Virus record (IMG/VR): IMGVR_UViG_3300030060_002841
Coordinates: 11,511-75,510 of that record
Direction: 5' to 3' (one strand)
Source: a virus
DNA length: 64,000 bases
The notes under the pieces are model-generated. The model was not told the origin of the DNA, ran no database searches, and saw only the letters and a list, made by a program, of their open reading frames with translations. The stretch's first letter is position 1. Each line of letters begins with the position of its first letter. The position numbers were made by a program, and so were the translations under genes. Positions 37,826 to 49,800 of the stretch are shown here, one piece after another.

Positions 37826-40396
37826 ATGGCTAAAATAAATTTAAAGAAAGGTTTACCAAAAGGTTTTAAAATGGAAGGCAATAAGATTGTTAAAGATACT
37901 AGATTTGCTCATGGTGGTAATACTGGTATTAGTACAGGTCAACAACGTGGCTATTCCATGGTTACTAATCCTTTTGGGTATGATGCAATAGATGAGTCAT
38001 CTTATGATTCTCCATATAATAAAGTTAATACTTCTATAAAATCTGTTCCTAGATCCCAGGCTAATATAGAAGCAGAAGGTGGAGAAACAATACTTACAGA
38101 TACTAATAATGATGGTGTATTTGAATTTTATGACATAGTTGGTAAAAGACACCATAAGGGTGGTGTACCTTTAGATGTTCCAGAACAATCATTTGTTTTT
38201 TCTGATACAGGTAAAATGAAATTGAATAAAGGTGAGATGGAAGAGATGAATATTCAATCTGATAAAAAATTAACACCTGCTAAAATATCTAAAAACTATA
38301 AACTAAATGAACATATAGCAACTCTTGATAATCCTTTGTCTGATAAAATATCAATAGATACTGCAGAATATATGTTAGATAAAAATAAAAAGAAGCTTTC
38401 TCAATTAGCTTTTTTACAAGAAGCAAAAAAAGGTTTTGAAGAAGGTGTACCTTTAGCTTCATATCCTTACTTAAAGGATAAAGGTATTGATCCTATTCAG
38501 TATTCAGCTGAGATACAAAATATATCTGAGCAAGAGGCAGCTGCTCAAGACATTGCACAAAGACCTGTTGATCAACGAGAGATGATAGAAAAGTTATCAC
38601 AGTTTATACAGCAAGCTGAAACTCAACAACCACAAATGGAACAAGGTCCAAATCAAATGGGAGCTCCAAGTGAAATGCAAGATCCAAATATGATGGCGCA
38701 AGGAATGCCACCTCAAGGTCAAATGGCTCCTCCTGCAATGGGGCAAGATCCTTTTGCTCAAAATCCTTTACAATCATTTATGCCTGGGCAACCATTACCA
38801 CAAGCACAAGAAGGATTTTCAGAAGAGCAAATTGCTGATCTTAAAGCTAAAGGTATTGAATGGAATGCAGAAACAAGCTCATGGAATGCACCTGCAGGAA
38901 ACTATAATGAAGGTCAAGCAGCAGCTTTAGCAAATCAAGTTAAACAAGGTAATACAGTTCTTACAACGCAAGGTCTTGGAGATGTTGGTATTGGAGATCA
39001 AAAAGGTAGACAAACTAAACAAACTGATGAGTTTGGTAATGTTTATTACTTACAAGGTGAAGGTCAATTTGATAAAGAAGATTTTTGGAGTAGACAAGGT
39101 ACGCTTATTGAAGGTATTAAAGATCCAGAAGGTAATCAGGTATATACAAAAGATAACTTTGATATGTACAATAAAGATCATATTGGTGCTTTTCAAAAAG
39201 AAAAAAATGCATACTTAGATAGATTATCTGAATCAGATGCTGATATAAAAGCTAAATATACTGTAGATGGTGTATTTGATAAAGATGCTTATTATAATGA
39301 TTATCATGGATATTTTGGTGAAGCAGGAAAAACTTATACTGCACAAGATAATATGCTTGGTGAGTATACTTATAGTGATCCAGGAATAATAGCTGCAGAA
39401 CAAACTTTAACACCAGAAGTAGTTATTAATGAACCTATTGAAGAGATAGAAGCACCAGAAGTTCCAGACTTTGAACCAGATATGGAAATGCCTGAGCCAG
39501 AGTTTTGGATACAAGATCAATTAAAAATGATGAATTTGATGGGAGCTAAAATGAATCTACAAAAACGTAGACCATGGGAGGCAACTAATCAAGCATATAC
39601 ATTAGATAAGCAAGTTGTTGATCCACGAGGTGAGATACAAGATGTGCAAGAGCAAGCTAGAATGGCTGGTGATACAACTGCATGGGCAGGATCAAAAAGG
39701 AATATGGCTGCTAAGTTAAGAGCTCAGGGTGTGGCTGGTAAACAGATATCACAAATAATGGATAAGTCTAATGAGGCTAATTTAAAGGCAGCTATACAAA
39801 CTGGTAATATGAATGCTACTATTCAAAATCAAGTTAATCAAAAAAATAATGCAATACATTCTAGATTACATGATAAGAATATAGCAGTAGAACAAAATTT
39901 TGATAATGCTATGGCGGAGTTAAATACTTTGTTAACAGATCAGTTAGCTAATTCATATACTAATATGGCAAATACATATAATATGAATACGCTATATCCT
40001 CAGTTTAATATTGATCCTAGTACAGGAGGTATGATTACAGATACTAATTTACAAAAGTTGTATCCTAAACCTCAAGTACCAGAGCAAAGTAAAACAGATA
40101 GATTTATTGCTAGCATGGATGAATTAAAAAAGAGAGGTATAGATCCAGAAAAAATGCCAGCAGGTACTATAAATCAACTTGCAGGATTATCAGCTGAAGA
40201 TGCAGATGCTGATGCTGCAAATCAAAACCCTTATGCACAAGCAAGTCCTTTTGCTAATACAATTGGTAATATTGGATATGGAGCACAGCAAAGTAAATTT
40301 GGAACGGAGAAGGCTAGAAAAAGATTTAGAATAGCTAGAAAAGGAGCAGAATTAAGAAAATGGTTCTCACCTTTACAGGGAAAATTTGCAAATTAA
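37826..40396 (+). CDS. Conserved crAss-like ejected cargo protein, 856 residues
   Basis: The N-terminal 200 residues carry ANIEAEGGETILTD and GKRHHKGGVPLDVPEQSFVF, a pattern I associate with virion proteins of crAss-like and other Bacteroidota phages. Residues about 270-335 are a Met/Gln/Pro/Gly-rich disordered segment (MMAQGMPPQGQMAPPAM). The region 570-720 is a long helical stretch (QARMAGDTTAWAGSKRNMAA, QKNNAIHSRLHDKNIAVEQN). The C-terminus is strongly basic (TEKARKRFRIARKGAELRK). No enzymatic motif is visible. It is probably packaged and ejected with the neighbouring proteins and may form part of a periplasm-spanning channel, by analogy with podovirus ejection proteins. The analogy is inference. 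Confidence 0.6.
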   Translation: MAKINLKKGLPKGFKMEGNKIVKDTRFAHGGNTGISTGQQRGYSMVTNPFGYDAIDESSYDSPYNKVNTSIKSVPRSQANIEAEGGETILTDTNNDGVFEFYDIVGKRHHKGGVPLDVPEQSFVFSDTGKMKLNKGEMEEMNIQSDKKLTPAKISKNYKLNEHIATLDNPLSDKISIDTAEYMLDKNKKKLSQLAFLQEAKKGFEEGVPLASYPYLKDKGIDPIQYSAEIQNISEQEAAAQDIAQRPVDQREMIEKLSQFIQQAETQQPQMEQGPNQMGAPSEMQDPNMMAQGMPPQGQMAPPAMGQDPFAQNPLQSFMPGQPLPQAQEGFSEEQIADLKAKGIEWNAETSSWNAPAGNYNEGQAAALANQVKQGNTVLTTQGLGDVGIGDQKGRQTKQTDEFGNVYYLQGEGQFDKEDFWSRQGTLIEGIKDPEGNQVYTKDNFDMYNKDHIGAFQKEKNAYLDRLSESDADIKAKYTVDGVFDKDAYYNDYHGYFGEAGKTYTAQDNMLGEYTYSDPGIIAAEQTLTPEVVINEPIEEIEAPEVPDFEPDMEMPEPEFWIQDQLKMMNLMGAKMNLQKRRPWEATNQAYTLDKQVVDPRGEIQDVQEQARMAGDTTAWAGSKRNMAAKLRAQGVAGKQISQIMDKSNEANLKAAIQTGNMNATIQNQVNQKNNAIHSRLHDKNIAVEQNFDNAMAELNTLLTDQLANSYTNMANTYNMNTLYPQFNIDPSTGGMITDTNLQKLYPKPQVPEQSKTDRFIASMDELKKRGIDPEKMPAGTINQLAGLSAEDADADAANQNPYAQASPFANTIGNIGYGAQQSKFGTEKARKRFRIARKGAELRKWFSPLQGKFAN

Positions 40397-40455
40397 ACTT
40401 AAAAAGTGTATTATGATAAATATGACAAACTATAAAAATTTAGTATCTTAGTATT

Positions 40456-43400
40456 ATGGCAACTTACTTACCAGGGATTAAACAATATATACCTCAGCTA
40501 AAGACATTTACGCCTGATTATAAATTTTTGCAAGATGTTTTACAAAAGAGACAAGATAGGTATACTACAAACTATAATGAATTAAATGATTTATATGGTA
40601 AAGTAGTGTATGCTGATTTGTCTAGAAAGGATAATCAACAAGTTAGAGATCAATACGCAAATCAATTAACTGAAAAGTTAGAACAAGTAAGCGGTACAGA
40701 TCTTTCTTTACAAGGTAATGTAGATGCTGCTAAAGCATTGTTTAGACCTTTTTATGAAGATAAGCATATAGTAAAAGATATATTATTTACTAAGACTTAT
40801 CAAGATCAACAAAGATATGCACAATCTTTAATGAACTCTCCAGATCCTAAAGTAAGAAAAAAATATTGGGACTATGGTATGGAAGGTTTACAAATGGATA
40901 TGGAAAAGTTTCAAAATTCTAAAAGAGAAGAAACATTAAATTTAGCAAATCCTACATATGTTGAAAATGTAGATTTAGTTAATAGAGGGATTGAAGCTTT
41001 AAAAGAATCAGATATGTCAATTACAAAAACTACTCCTGTAGGTAATTGGCTTGTAACAGTTAAGAATGGACCAAACTTAACTAGTCAAGTAGTTGGATAT
41101 GAAGAAGGTCCAGATGGCAAACCTGATAAATCTAAACCTATTACTAATTCACCTGCTATGGATTATTTACAGCAGACATTATTAGAAGATCCTTTAGTTA
41201 TTAGAGCTTATGCATTAAAAGCAAAAGTTGATGGTAATAGATTTGGTAAAGCAAATGCTGATAAGTTTGGTAGTTATGATGCTGCTGTAAAAGAATGGGC
41301 TAAAGCTACATTAGATAAATACAAAAAACAAGATGAAAAACTTTTAACTAAAGTTCAAGCTGATTTGGTTGGAGCAACTGCAGACAATAATTCTTGGGAA
41401 AGGTATAAACAAAAAATGGGTATAGTACCTGGCAGTAAACAAGAAGAGCAATTATTAAGAAAGCAATACAACAAAAGGCTTCTTAATCAAACAATGAATA
41501 TGAAAGTTAAAAATCATAAAGAACTTTCACAACCATCTACTAATTTACAGAACTATTTAAATTTAGCATACAAAGCACAGATGATGGGTGAACTAGGAGG
41601 TGATATGGCTTCAGCTGCTATAGCTTATAGTAATATAGATTATGAAGAAACTTTTGAAGCTAATCCTTTTATTGTTAAGCAGCATGAGCATTTATATAGA
41701 ATGAAAGAGAAAAAATATGCTCATGACCTTGCTATGATAAAACAAGCTGATAAGTATGCAAGAGAAGCTATTCTTAAAGATCAAGAAGAACAGAAAGCAA
41801 AAAATGGTGATGGTGTAATATTTGGTGAAAATGGAGTTACATATGGTGAAGATGACATGAGTGTAGAACTATCACAAATGAACTGGTTTGATCAACAAAT
41901 GGAAACTAAGAAGGGGGCTTATGATAAACTAAACAAAATGAATGTTGATTTTATCAAGACAATGTATGATGGTTCACAAAGTTTTTCTGATATAGTAAGA
42001 GATGGTAATCCTCCTGGTATGATTACTTATAATAAAGCAATTACAGATGACTTTGGTAACATATTAAGAAATGAGGAAGTAACTGGTAACTTTGAACAGT
42101 TTGCTCAAGATATGATGAAGTTTGAAAACAAAACTGAATTAGACAGAATATACCAGCATGCATATAAATTATATAATGCAGTAGATGAAGCCAATGATGG
42201 TACTAGTGTAAGAGCTAATGCTGACCGTTTATTAGATCCTCAATTTCAAAAGTCAGCTAATCAGCAAATAAGAGCTATTGATGCGTTTAAACAAAGAATG
42301 AATGTTGCAGATGAAACTCTTAACTCATCTGTTTATCAACAATACAGATTACTTACAGATGCAGAAGATCAAACAAATCAAGTTGGTGGTAATAAAGGTG
42401 GTTATGCTGGTAAATTTAAAGAGAAAGGTATAGGCTCAAGAGATAGTTGGCATTTGTTTGGAAGAGGGGAAGGTGTTTTACAAGAAGCCTGGGGTATGCA
42501 TCCTATAGTATTACCAGACAAAATGGTTGATGAGATGATGAATGGTATGTTATATAATGACATAAAAGGAAACTATAAGTATGATAAGTACAAAGATGGT
42601 AAAGATTTAGTAATGTTATCAGAAGATCAATATGTACAATCATTTATTAATTCTGTAGCTGGTCAACTTGATAAAGTAAAAACTGTTTCTGATAATCCAG
42701 ATAACTATAATCTATGGGGATTTAAAGAGCAGAAGTCAGATTTAATGTCTAATACTAATCCACAATTTTTAGATTGGGATAGTCAAAAGAGTTATGGACA
42801 AAGAGGGCAACCTACTATATTAGGAAAGTTTTGGGATTATGATAGTAAAAAAGGATGGTCATTTGATAAAGAAGCTGCAGATTATTATGCTAGAGAGTAT
42901 TACAGACAACAAAAAGGTTGGATGAGTGATAGAATGACAGCTGCAAATACAGGTGAAGGAGGTATGCCTACTGGTAACTATTATGCATTATTAAATGGTT
43001 TACCAGGAGGAGATACTGCAGGTGATGCAACCTTTAGAGGTAACTATGGTTTTTCTTATGATCATAAAACAAATCAAAGTGAAGCATCTCAATTAGCACT
43101 GCAAGAGTTAAACAATATGGTGCGTATAAATAATATGACAGATGATCTTTATACTTTTGATATAGGTAAGAAAGGTACAGATTTACCATTTGGAGAACCA
43201 TTTAAAGGTGATGATGATCAAGGAAAGAATTTAGGTAAATGGCAAAAGAATGGTGCTAAAGATATAGAGTTTTCACAATTGGTGTTTGATTATATGGTGC
43301 AAGAAATGGGTAGGCAAAATAAAACACAAGGTGCTCCGCAAGTTGACATAACACGTAGAGAAAATGTAATTGATGGTGGTGGCGAATGGGGTAGTTATGA

Positions 43401-43875
43401 AATGACACTTGGACGTGATTTTGCAAATAATTTTATAAAAGGTAGAAAGGAAGAATTAAAGCAAGAATATAAAGAACAAATGCAAGCATTTATAAATGAT
43501 CCATCTATTACTTATTACTTTAAAAGAGAAGTTGATGGATCTCCATATAAAACATCTGAAATAGAATATTCTGATATTAAGATGTTAATTGATGTAGATG
43601 GTGTTTACCATGATACTTATGATAAAGCTGGTAATTATAGTATAACTAGAAATAATTATGGACAATATGAAATTATTAGTAACCAGTTAAGGTTTGATAA
43701 TCAAACTGGTACATTAGTTCCAGGTCCTACAATAAATAAAGTATTAGATCCTAAGACTATGAATTTAGATATGGTTGTTCAAAACATGGATATTTATTTT
43801 GAAACTATACATAAACATAATTTAGCCAATGAAGTTAAATATAATAAAGCTAATGGTATAATACCTGAAGTATAA
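40456..43875 (+). CDS. Conserved crAss-like ejected cargo protein upstream of the RNA polymerase, 1139 residues
   Basis: The opening MATYLPGIKQYIPQLKTFTP, then DYKFLQDVLQKRQDRYTTNY and DLSLQGNVDAAKALFRPFYE, fits the cargo gene found directly upstream of the virion RNA polymerase in crAss-like genomes. It is mainly helical and strongly charged, with no membrane segment and no catalytic motif that I can see. It ends 10 bases before the giant polymerase start, so both are probably translated from one transcript. It could help carry the polymerase through the tail. Confidence 0.65.
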   Translation: MATYLPGIKQYIPQLKTFTPDYKFLQDVLQKRQDRYTTNYNELNDLYGKVVYADLSRKDNQQVRDQYANQLTEKLEQVSGTDLSLQGNVDAAKALFRPFYEDKHIVKDILFTKTYQDQQRYAQSLMNSPDPKVRKKYWDYGMEGLQMDMEKFQNSKREETLNLANPTYVENVDLVNRGIEALKESDMSITKTTPVGNWLVTVKNGPNLTSQVVGYEEGPDGKPDKSKPITNSPAMDYLQQTLLEDPLVIRAYALKAKVDGNRFGKANADKFGSYDAAVKEWAKATLDKYKKQDEKLLTKVQADLVGATADNNSWERYKQKMGIVPGSKQEEQLLRKQYNKRLLNQTMNMKVKNHKELSQPSTNLQNYLNLAYKAQMMGELGGDMASAAIAYSNIDYEETFEANPFIVKQHEHLYRMKEKKYAHDLAMIKQADKYAREAILKDQEEQKAKNGDGVIFGENGVTYGEDDMSVELSQMNWFDQQMETKKGAYDKLNKMNVDFIKTMYDGSQSFSDIVRDGNPPGMITYNKAITDDFGNILRNEEVTGNFEQFAQDMMKFENKTELDRIYQHAYKLYNAVDEANDGTSVRANADRLLDPQFQKSANQQIRAIDAFKQRMNVADETLNSSVYQQYRLLTDAEDQTNQVGGNKGGYAGKFKEKGIGSRDSWHLFGRGEGVLQEAWGMHPIVLPDKMVDEMMNGMLYNDIKGNYKYDKYKDGKDLVMLSEDQYVQSFINSVAGQLDKVKTVSDNPDNYNLWGFKEQKSDLMSNTNPQFLDWDSQKSYGQRGQPTILGKFWDYDSKKGWSFDKEAADYYAREYYRQQKGWMSDRMTAANTGEGGMPTGNYYALLNGLPGGDTAGDATFRGNYGFSYDHKTNQSEASQLALQELNNMVRINNMTDDLYTFDIGKKGTDLPFGEPFKGDDDQGKNLGKWQKNGAKDIEFSQLVFDYMVQEMGRQNKTQGAPQVDITRRENVIDGGGEWGSYEMTLGRDFANNFIKGRKEELKQEYKEQMQAFINDPSITYYFKREVDGSPYKTSEIEYSDIKMLIDVDGVYHDTYDKAGNYSITRNNYGQYEIISNQLRFDNQTGTLVPGPTINKVLDPKTMNLDMVVQNMDIYFETIHKHNLANEVKYNKANGIIPEV

Positions 43876-43885
43876 AAACCTGAAC

Positions 43886-46800
43886 ATGGCAGAAGAAAAT
43901 GTTAATATAAATAATGAAGAGTTAACAAATTCTAATTTGGATTTAAAAGACTCTGATCCAGTTGTTAATCCGACTAGTACACAGGAGCCAATAAATCCAT
44001 TATTGAATTTACCTAATGATGCTATTGTAAATAATCAGCCTGTTATAAATTCTGCTGATTTACCTACTGCAACAAGAGAAGCAAAAGATTTTACACTACC
44101 TAATTTAGATGTTCCATCTACAACAGATTATGCATATCCGCAGCTTACTCAATCTTCTTTACAAGATGCTATAAGCGAGATGGAAACAGATGGTTATTTT
44201 CAAAATGCTTATGGTACAGGTCAAATAACTCCTGCAACACTACAAGCTATACAAGAAGTTGAAGCTCCTATAAATCAATATCTTTATTCAGATTATGCAA
44301 ATACAAGTAGCCCTAGACCTAGTAGAGGTTATATAGATGATGATCCATATGGTCAAATGACTGGAGATTATGATTATGATTCTGATCTAGGTTTAGCTCA
44401 AGGTTTTGAAAATGCATTGTATCAAAGTATTTTAGATACTCCAAAAGAAAAGGCTCCAGGTCTTAAACCTCCTGTTGTATTTGGGGCAAGAGCTTATAAT
44501 CTAGATAGATATATGGCTCATCCTAAATTTAGTGATTTAGGTTTTCATCCTTTTAGAGATAATGAAGAATATTATAATGATGGAAGAACTACTAGATTTC
44601 AAAATGGTAGAAGAACATTTAATGCATTTTGGGATATGTTTTTTACTTCTGCAGGTGGTAACTATAGATCTGCAAAAGACGTAGCTGGTGGAGACTTTTT
44701 AGGAAGTGACATGATAGGTGCTCAATCTATGGAAGATGCTATGAGAATTGCTTCTTCTACAAGAGGTGGTTTAGGCGGTTGGATAAATGACTTTATGTTA
44801 AACTCAGCATATACATTTGGAACAATAGCAAGTATAGTAGCAGAAGAAGCAGCATTAGCTGCAGCTTTATATGGAACTAAATCACCTGCTGTTGCTAAGA
44901 CAGCTGCAGTTAGAACTGGTGTTAATCTTAGGAGATTAATGAAAGCTTTACCTGCAATGTTTGATATGAGAAAAGCTGCTGCTGCATCACAAAAGATATT
45001 AAATCAAATGAAGAACATCAATCTAGCAAAAGATTGGCGTAAAGCAGCAATGCTAACTGGAACAGGTGCTATCAATGGCTTTAAAAGGGTTGGTGGTTTT
45101 TTAGCTCCACAAACATCATTGGCAATGAAGAGATGGGCTACTGCAGCAAATACTGGAGAAAATATTTCATCATTAGCTAAAGGTGCAGATCACGTTGCAG
45201 CATTTTATAGAGATCTTAGAATGATAAATCTTGCACTTGCTGAAGGTAAGATGGAAGGTGGTATGGTAGAGATGAGAGTTAGAGAGGATTTATATAATGC
45301 ATTTGAAGAGAAGTATGGTGTAGCACCTACAGAAGATCAAATGAATTTTATAAATAATCAAGCTGTTACTGCTGCTGCAAATACTACATTATTTAATACT
45401 CCAGTTATATTTGCTTCTAATGCTATTGTATTAAGAAATATGTTTGGTGGCTTTAGACCATTGAATGAGTTATTAGAAGAAACAGCACAGGGTGCAGGTA
45501 GAAGAATATATAGAAATCCTAACTTTAAACCTGGTAAAAAAGTTTTAAACAAAGAGGGTAAAGAAATAGGAGAAGATGCTTGGTTTTATTCTGATAGCTT
45601 TTTTGGCCACATGAATCAACTGCGTAAGATGGGATTCAAAAAGGGTTGGGGTAAACATTTAGGTGCTGCTGCATTAAGATATACAGGAGCAAACTGGATG
45701 GAAGGTTTTCAAGAAGTGTATCAAGAAGCTGTTGCTGCTGGTATGGAACAGTATTATGCAGGTATGTATGAAGATCCTATTGCAACTGGTTTAGATATAA
45801 CAGCAGCTGGTATTTTAGAACCACAAATAGGTGGTAAAGCAGCAATAAGAGATGCTGCAATGAAAGGTATAAGTTCACAAATGAGTGGGCAAGGGGCTAG
45901 TGTTTTTATGTCTGGTTTTTTAATGGGGGGATTATTGGGACCTACTACAAAGTTTTTATTTCAAGGTATACCTAATGGATTTAAATACATTACTGACCGT
46001 GATGCATATAAACAATATCAAGCTGATAAGAAACAATATATACAAGATGTTGTAAAAACATTAAATGATATTTATGCTGATCCTGAGTTTTATACTAATC
46101 CTACAAAGTTAAATGCTATTATACAAAAGCAATTAAGCCATAGGATGGCAACTTCTACTATAGCAAATGATACTCAAGAGTTTCAAGATGCAAGACATCA
46201 ATCAATGTATAATGATATATACACTGCTATTAGTTTAGGGAAGTTTAAAGATATGAAAGAATATTTTCAAGACTTTGCTAAAATGTCTGATGAAGATATT
46301 AAAGGTGCTTTTGCTGATTCTAAAAAATCTCCAGAGAAAATTAGACAAGGGTTTGAAAAAGGTATAAAAAAGTTAGAAGAGGTTAAAGAGCAGTATGATA
46401 AATTTGATGATAAATATAGAAATCCTTTTGATCCAAGTAAATATAAAAAGGGAACAAGAGTTTATCAAGAAGAAGTTATAAGACAAAACGCATATCATCA
46501 AGCTAAGATGCTTTTATTATTCCAAAAGGATGCTATGAAAGATGCAACTACGAGAATGAATCAAATTCAAAATGAGTTGATATCTGGAAATGGAGCTCTT
46601 GCAAATGTTAAACATAATGATATTTTTGTTTTAACAAGTAGGAAAAGAATGACATCTGAAATAGATAGACTTTCAAAGTTAATAGAGTTTACTAAGGCTG
46701 ATACACCTGAATTAAAAGCACAAAAAGAAGGGTATAAAAAAAGATTAAAACATTTAGAAGATATTTATAAAGTTTTATTTGATCCTAAAAATCAAGTTAG

Positions 46801-49800
46801 ATCTGCAGGAGCAATGAAAGATTTTGTACTTCAAGATGAAAATGGAAAACCTATATTAGGTGAAGATGGTAATCCTATAAAGATAAAAGATCCAAACTCT
46901 CCAACAGGATTTAGACAAGTACCAGAAAATCAAAGAGATTTTATATTAGGTGGATATAATAAGCGTCCTGCTTATATGGCAAAACTTAAAGTACCCGTAT
47001 TATCCTATTTAAGATTTTTAGCTGAACAAAATAATGAGACTTTAGAAAATGATAACATAGATGATACTTTAAAAAAGTTAGTTGACTATGGACACTTAGG
47101 AAGTAGAGTTGGAGATTATTATATGGCTACAGAGATTTTATCTGATCCTAATACATTATTAATGACATCTTATAAGATTGCTGAAGTAATGAATAAGCAA
47201 TATAATAGATATAAGAATTCTCACTATAGAAGAGTAAAGCAATTTGTAAGTACACAAGAAAGACATGAGTTTTTAAAAGATTTAGCTAGAATAGGTGTAT
47301 ATCCAGATCCAGAACAAGTAAAAAACTTTTTATCTAAAAAGCAAGAAGATCTTACTATAGATGATATTCCAGATATGTTCTATACTGAAGAGGGTTTAAT
47401 TACAATGGAAGAAGATCCTGCAATGTTTGCAGAAGTAAGACAGATTGTTAAAAAGATGGAGCTAATTATAGAACCAGAACAAAAACCTAAAAAAGAAGAT
47501 ACACAGAAAGAAGAAACTGATCCTGAAAAACAAGTTGTTAATGTAAATCCAATCAATACTGAAACACCAGAAGAAGAAAAAGAGGTTAAAGAAACTCTTG
47601 TTAAGCTTGATGAATTTAAAAAAAATGATAAAGGAACTAAAATAATTTTAGATAGAGAATGGGAAAAAGTAAGACAACAGAAGTTTAGAGAAACAGGAGA
47701 GTTTCCAACTGAAAGTGATAAGAAACAATGGTTAGCCGATGGTAGTAAACAAGGGGGTTTAAGATATTTAGATGCTAGATGGAGAGCATTTAAATTATAT
47801 GAAAGCTCTCCTATGGAAGAGAAGCTTGGACCAGATAAAAAATTATTAAGTTTTGATGAATGGTTAGAACAAAATATTAGAGACAATAGAATTGCTAGAG
47901 ACATATCATCTAAATTAGGCTTAGGTGTTTATGATATACTTCCTAGAATAGTAACAGATCAAAAAACAAAATTAAACAACCTAGAAATAGATGGAGCTAA
48001 AATTATAAAAGCTTTTCCAAATCTTAATATGTATATTGTTGAGGTTCCAGGTAGACTTAATGAAGATGGTCCTGATGCAATAAAGAACTACCAACTTGTA
48101 GATATAGATAATAACTTTATAACAAGAAAGTATTCTGCAATAAGAATGCAACATCCTGATTTAAACTGGCGTGCTTCTTATCCTAATGCTGCTGAAGCTA
48201 TTTCTGCTGCAAAAGATATAGCAAAGGTATTACCTAGTTCTGAGGTTTTTAACTTTGATAATCAAGAATATAAGACTGGTGATATTGTTGTTGATACTAA
48301 TGGCAACAGGTGGTATATAGCATCTAATATAGCACAGGTTGATTCTGATGGTTATATTACTATAAAGGCAGTTGATTCAAAGAAAAGCAATAACAATAAG
48401 TTATTTAGTAAAATATTACCGGGAGATTGGGTAAATAAAAAATGGAAAAAAGAAAATATAAAAGAGGATAGATGGGATTTTGATTTGATTGAAGGTAACA
48501 TATCAAAGTTATCTAGAACAGAACCTTTAAACTTTTTTACTAATCCTAACTACAATAGGAAGATGCTTACAAAAAAGCAACTTCAAAAAATGTTAAATAA
48601 GCTATCAGCAAAAGATAAAGCTAAATTAAAAGTTCAAGTTAGTCTTAATCCTGCTTATGCTTCAGATAGTAAATTGAAGATAGAAGAGCGTGTTAATGCT
48701 TTTGCTAGATCAACAAACCAAACAGACATTAAAACTAATAAGTTATTAAAAAAGGCTGAACCAAAATATATTATTAGAATGGTTATGCCTGATGGTAGCT
48801 TTATACAATTGCAAGGAATAGATACTAAATTTGTAGATCCTAATAATGAAAAGGTTGAAATCACTCCTTTATCAATGAGTAGAGATCAATACTTAAAATA
48901 TTTTTATCCACCTAAACCAACAACTAATCAATCATTAGATGAAGCATATTTAGATACATTAAGAAGTTACGCAGCAACACAATTAATATATCAAGCTTTA
49001 GGTGATGCAATGGCATTTCTTAAACCAACTGATTCACAAATAACTTTAAATTTATTTGATAAAGAAAAGTTAGCTAAACAAGTTGAAAGTCAATATAGAG
49101 ATCCAGAAGGTAATCTTAAGAAAGATCAGCTATCTTTAAATTTATTAAAAAGACTTAATAAAATTCAAGGTATACTACGTCCTGGTGGAATGGATTGGTA
49201 TAAACCAAATGGTGAAAAGTATGAAACTCCTTTTGATAAGCTTGAACAAAAGTATATAACTGAGATTAATGGAGAGGGTAAGTATTATATTATTGATAAT
49301 AATAAAGGCACTGTAATACATAATTTTGATTTAACTGTACCAGAAGAAAAAACTGCGCTTACTGAGTTTCAACAATCATTTCAAAAAAGTAAATATAAAA
49401 ATGCTTTAGATAATTTAGGAAGGTATGTTCTTGTTATTCAACAAGCTAATGGTATAATAAGTTTAGCTGAATTAAAAGCAAGTGAGCTTGTTTATGAGGA
49501 TCAAGAATCTATATTAGCTGATCTTATAGCTTTACAACAAAAGACAAATAAATCACAAAAAGAAGGTGGTAATATTAAATATGTAAAGGGTAAAAAGACT
49601 GCAGTAGATCCATCATTTAATTTTAGAGAAAATGATAACTTAAATAGTAGATTTTATATTTCTGGAAAAAGTGGTGATATACTTAATATAAATGTAGGAC
49701 CACTAGGAGGTATAATAGTAAAATATACAAGAGATAAAGGTCTTGATACAGAAAGAACTGACATAGTTAGTATTACAGAAGAGCAATTAAAAGAAAGTAA

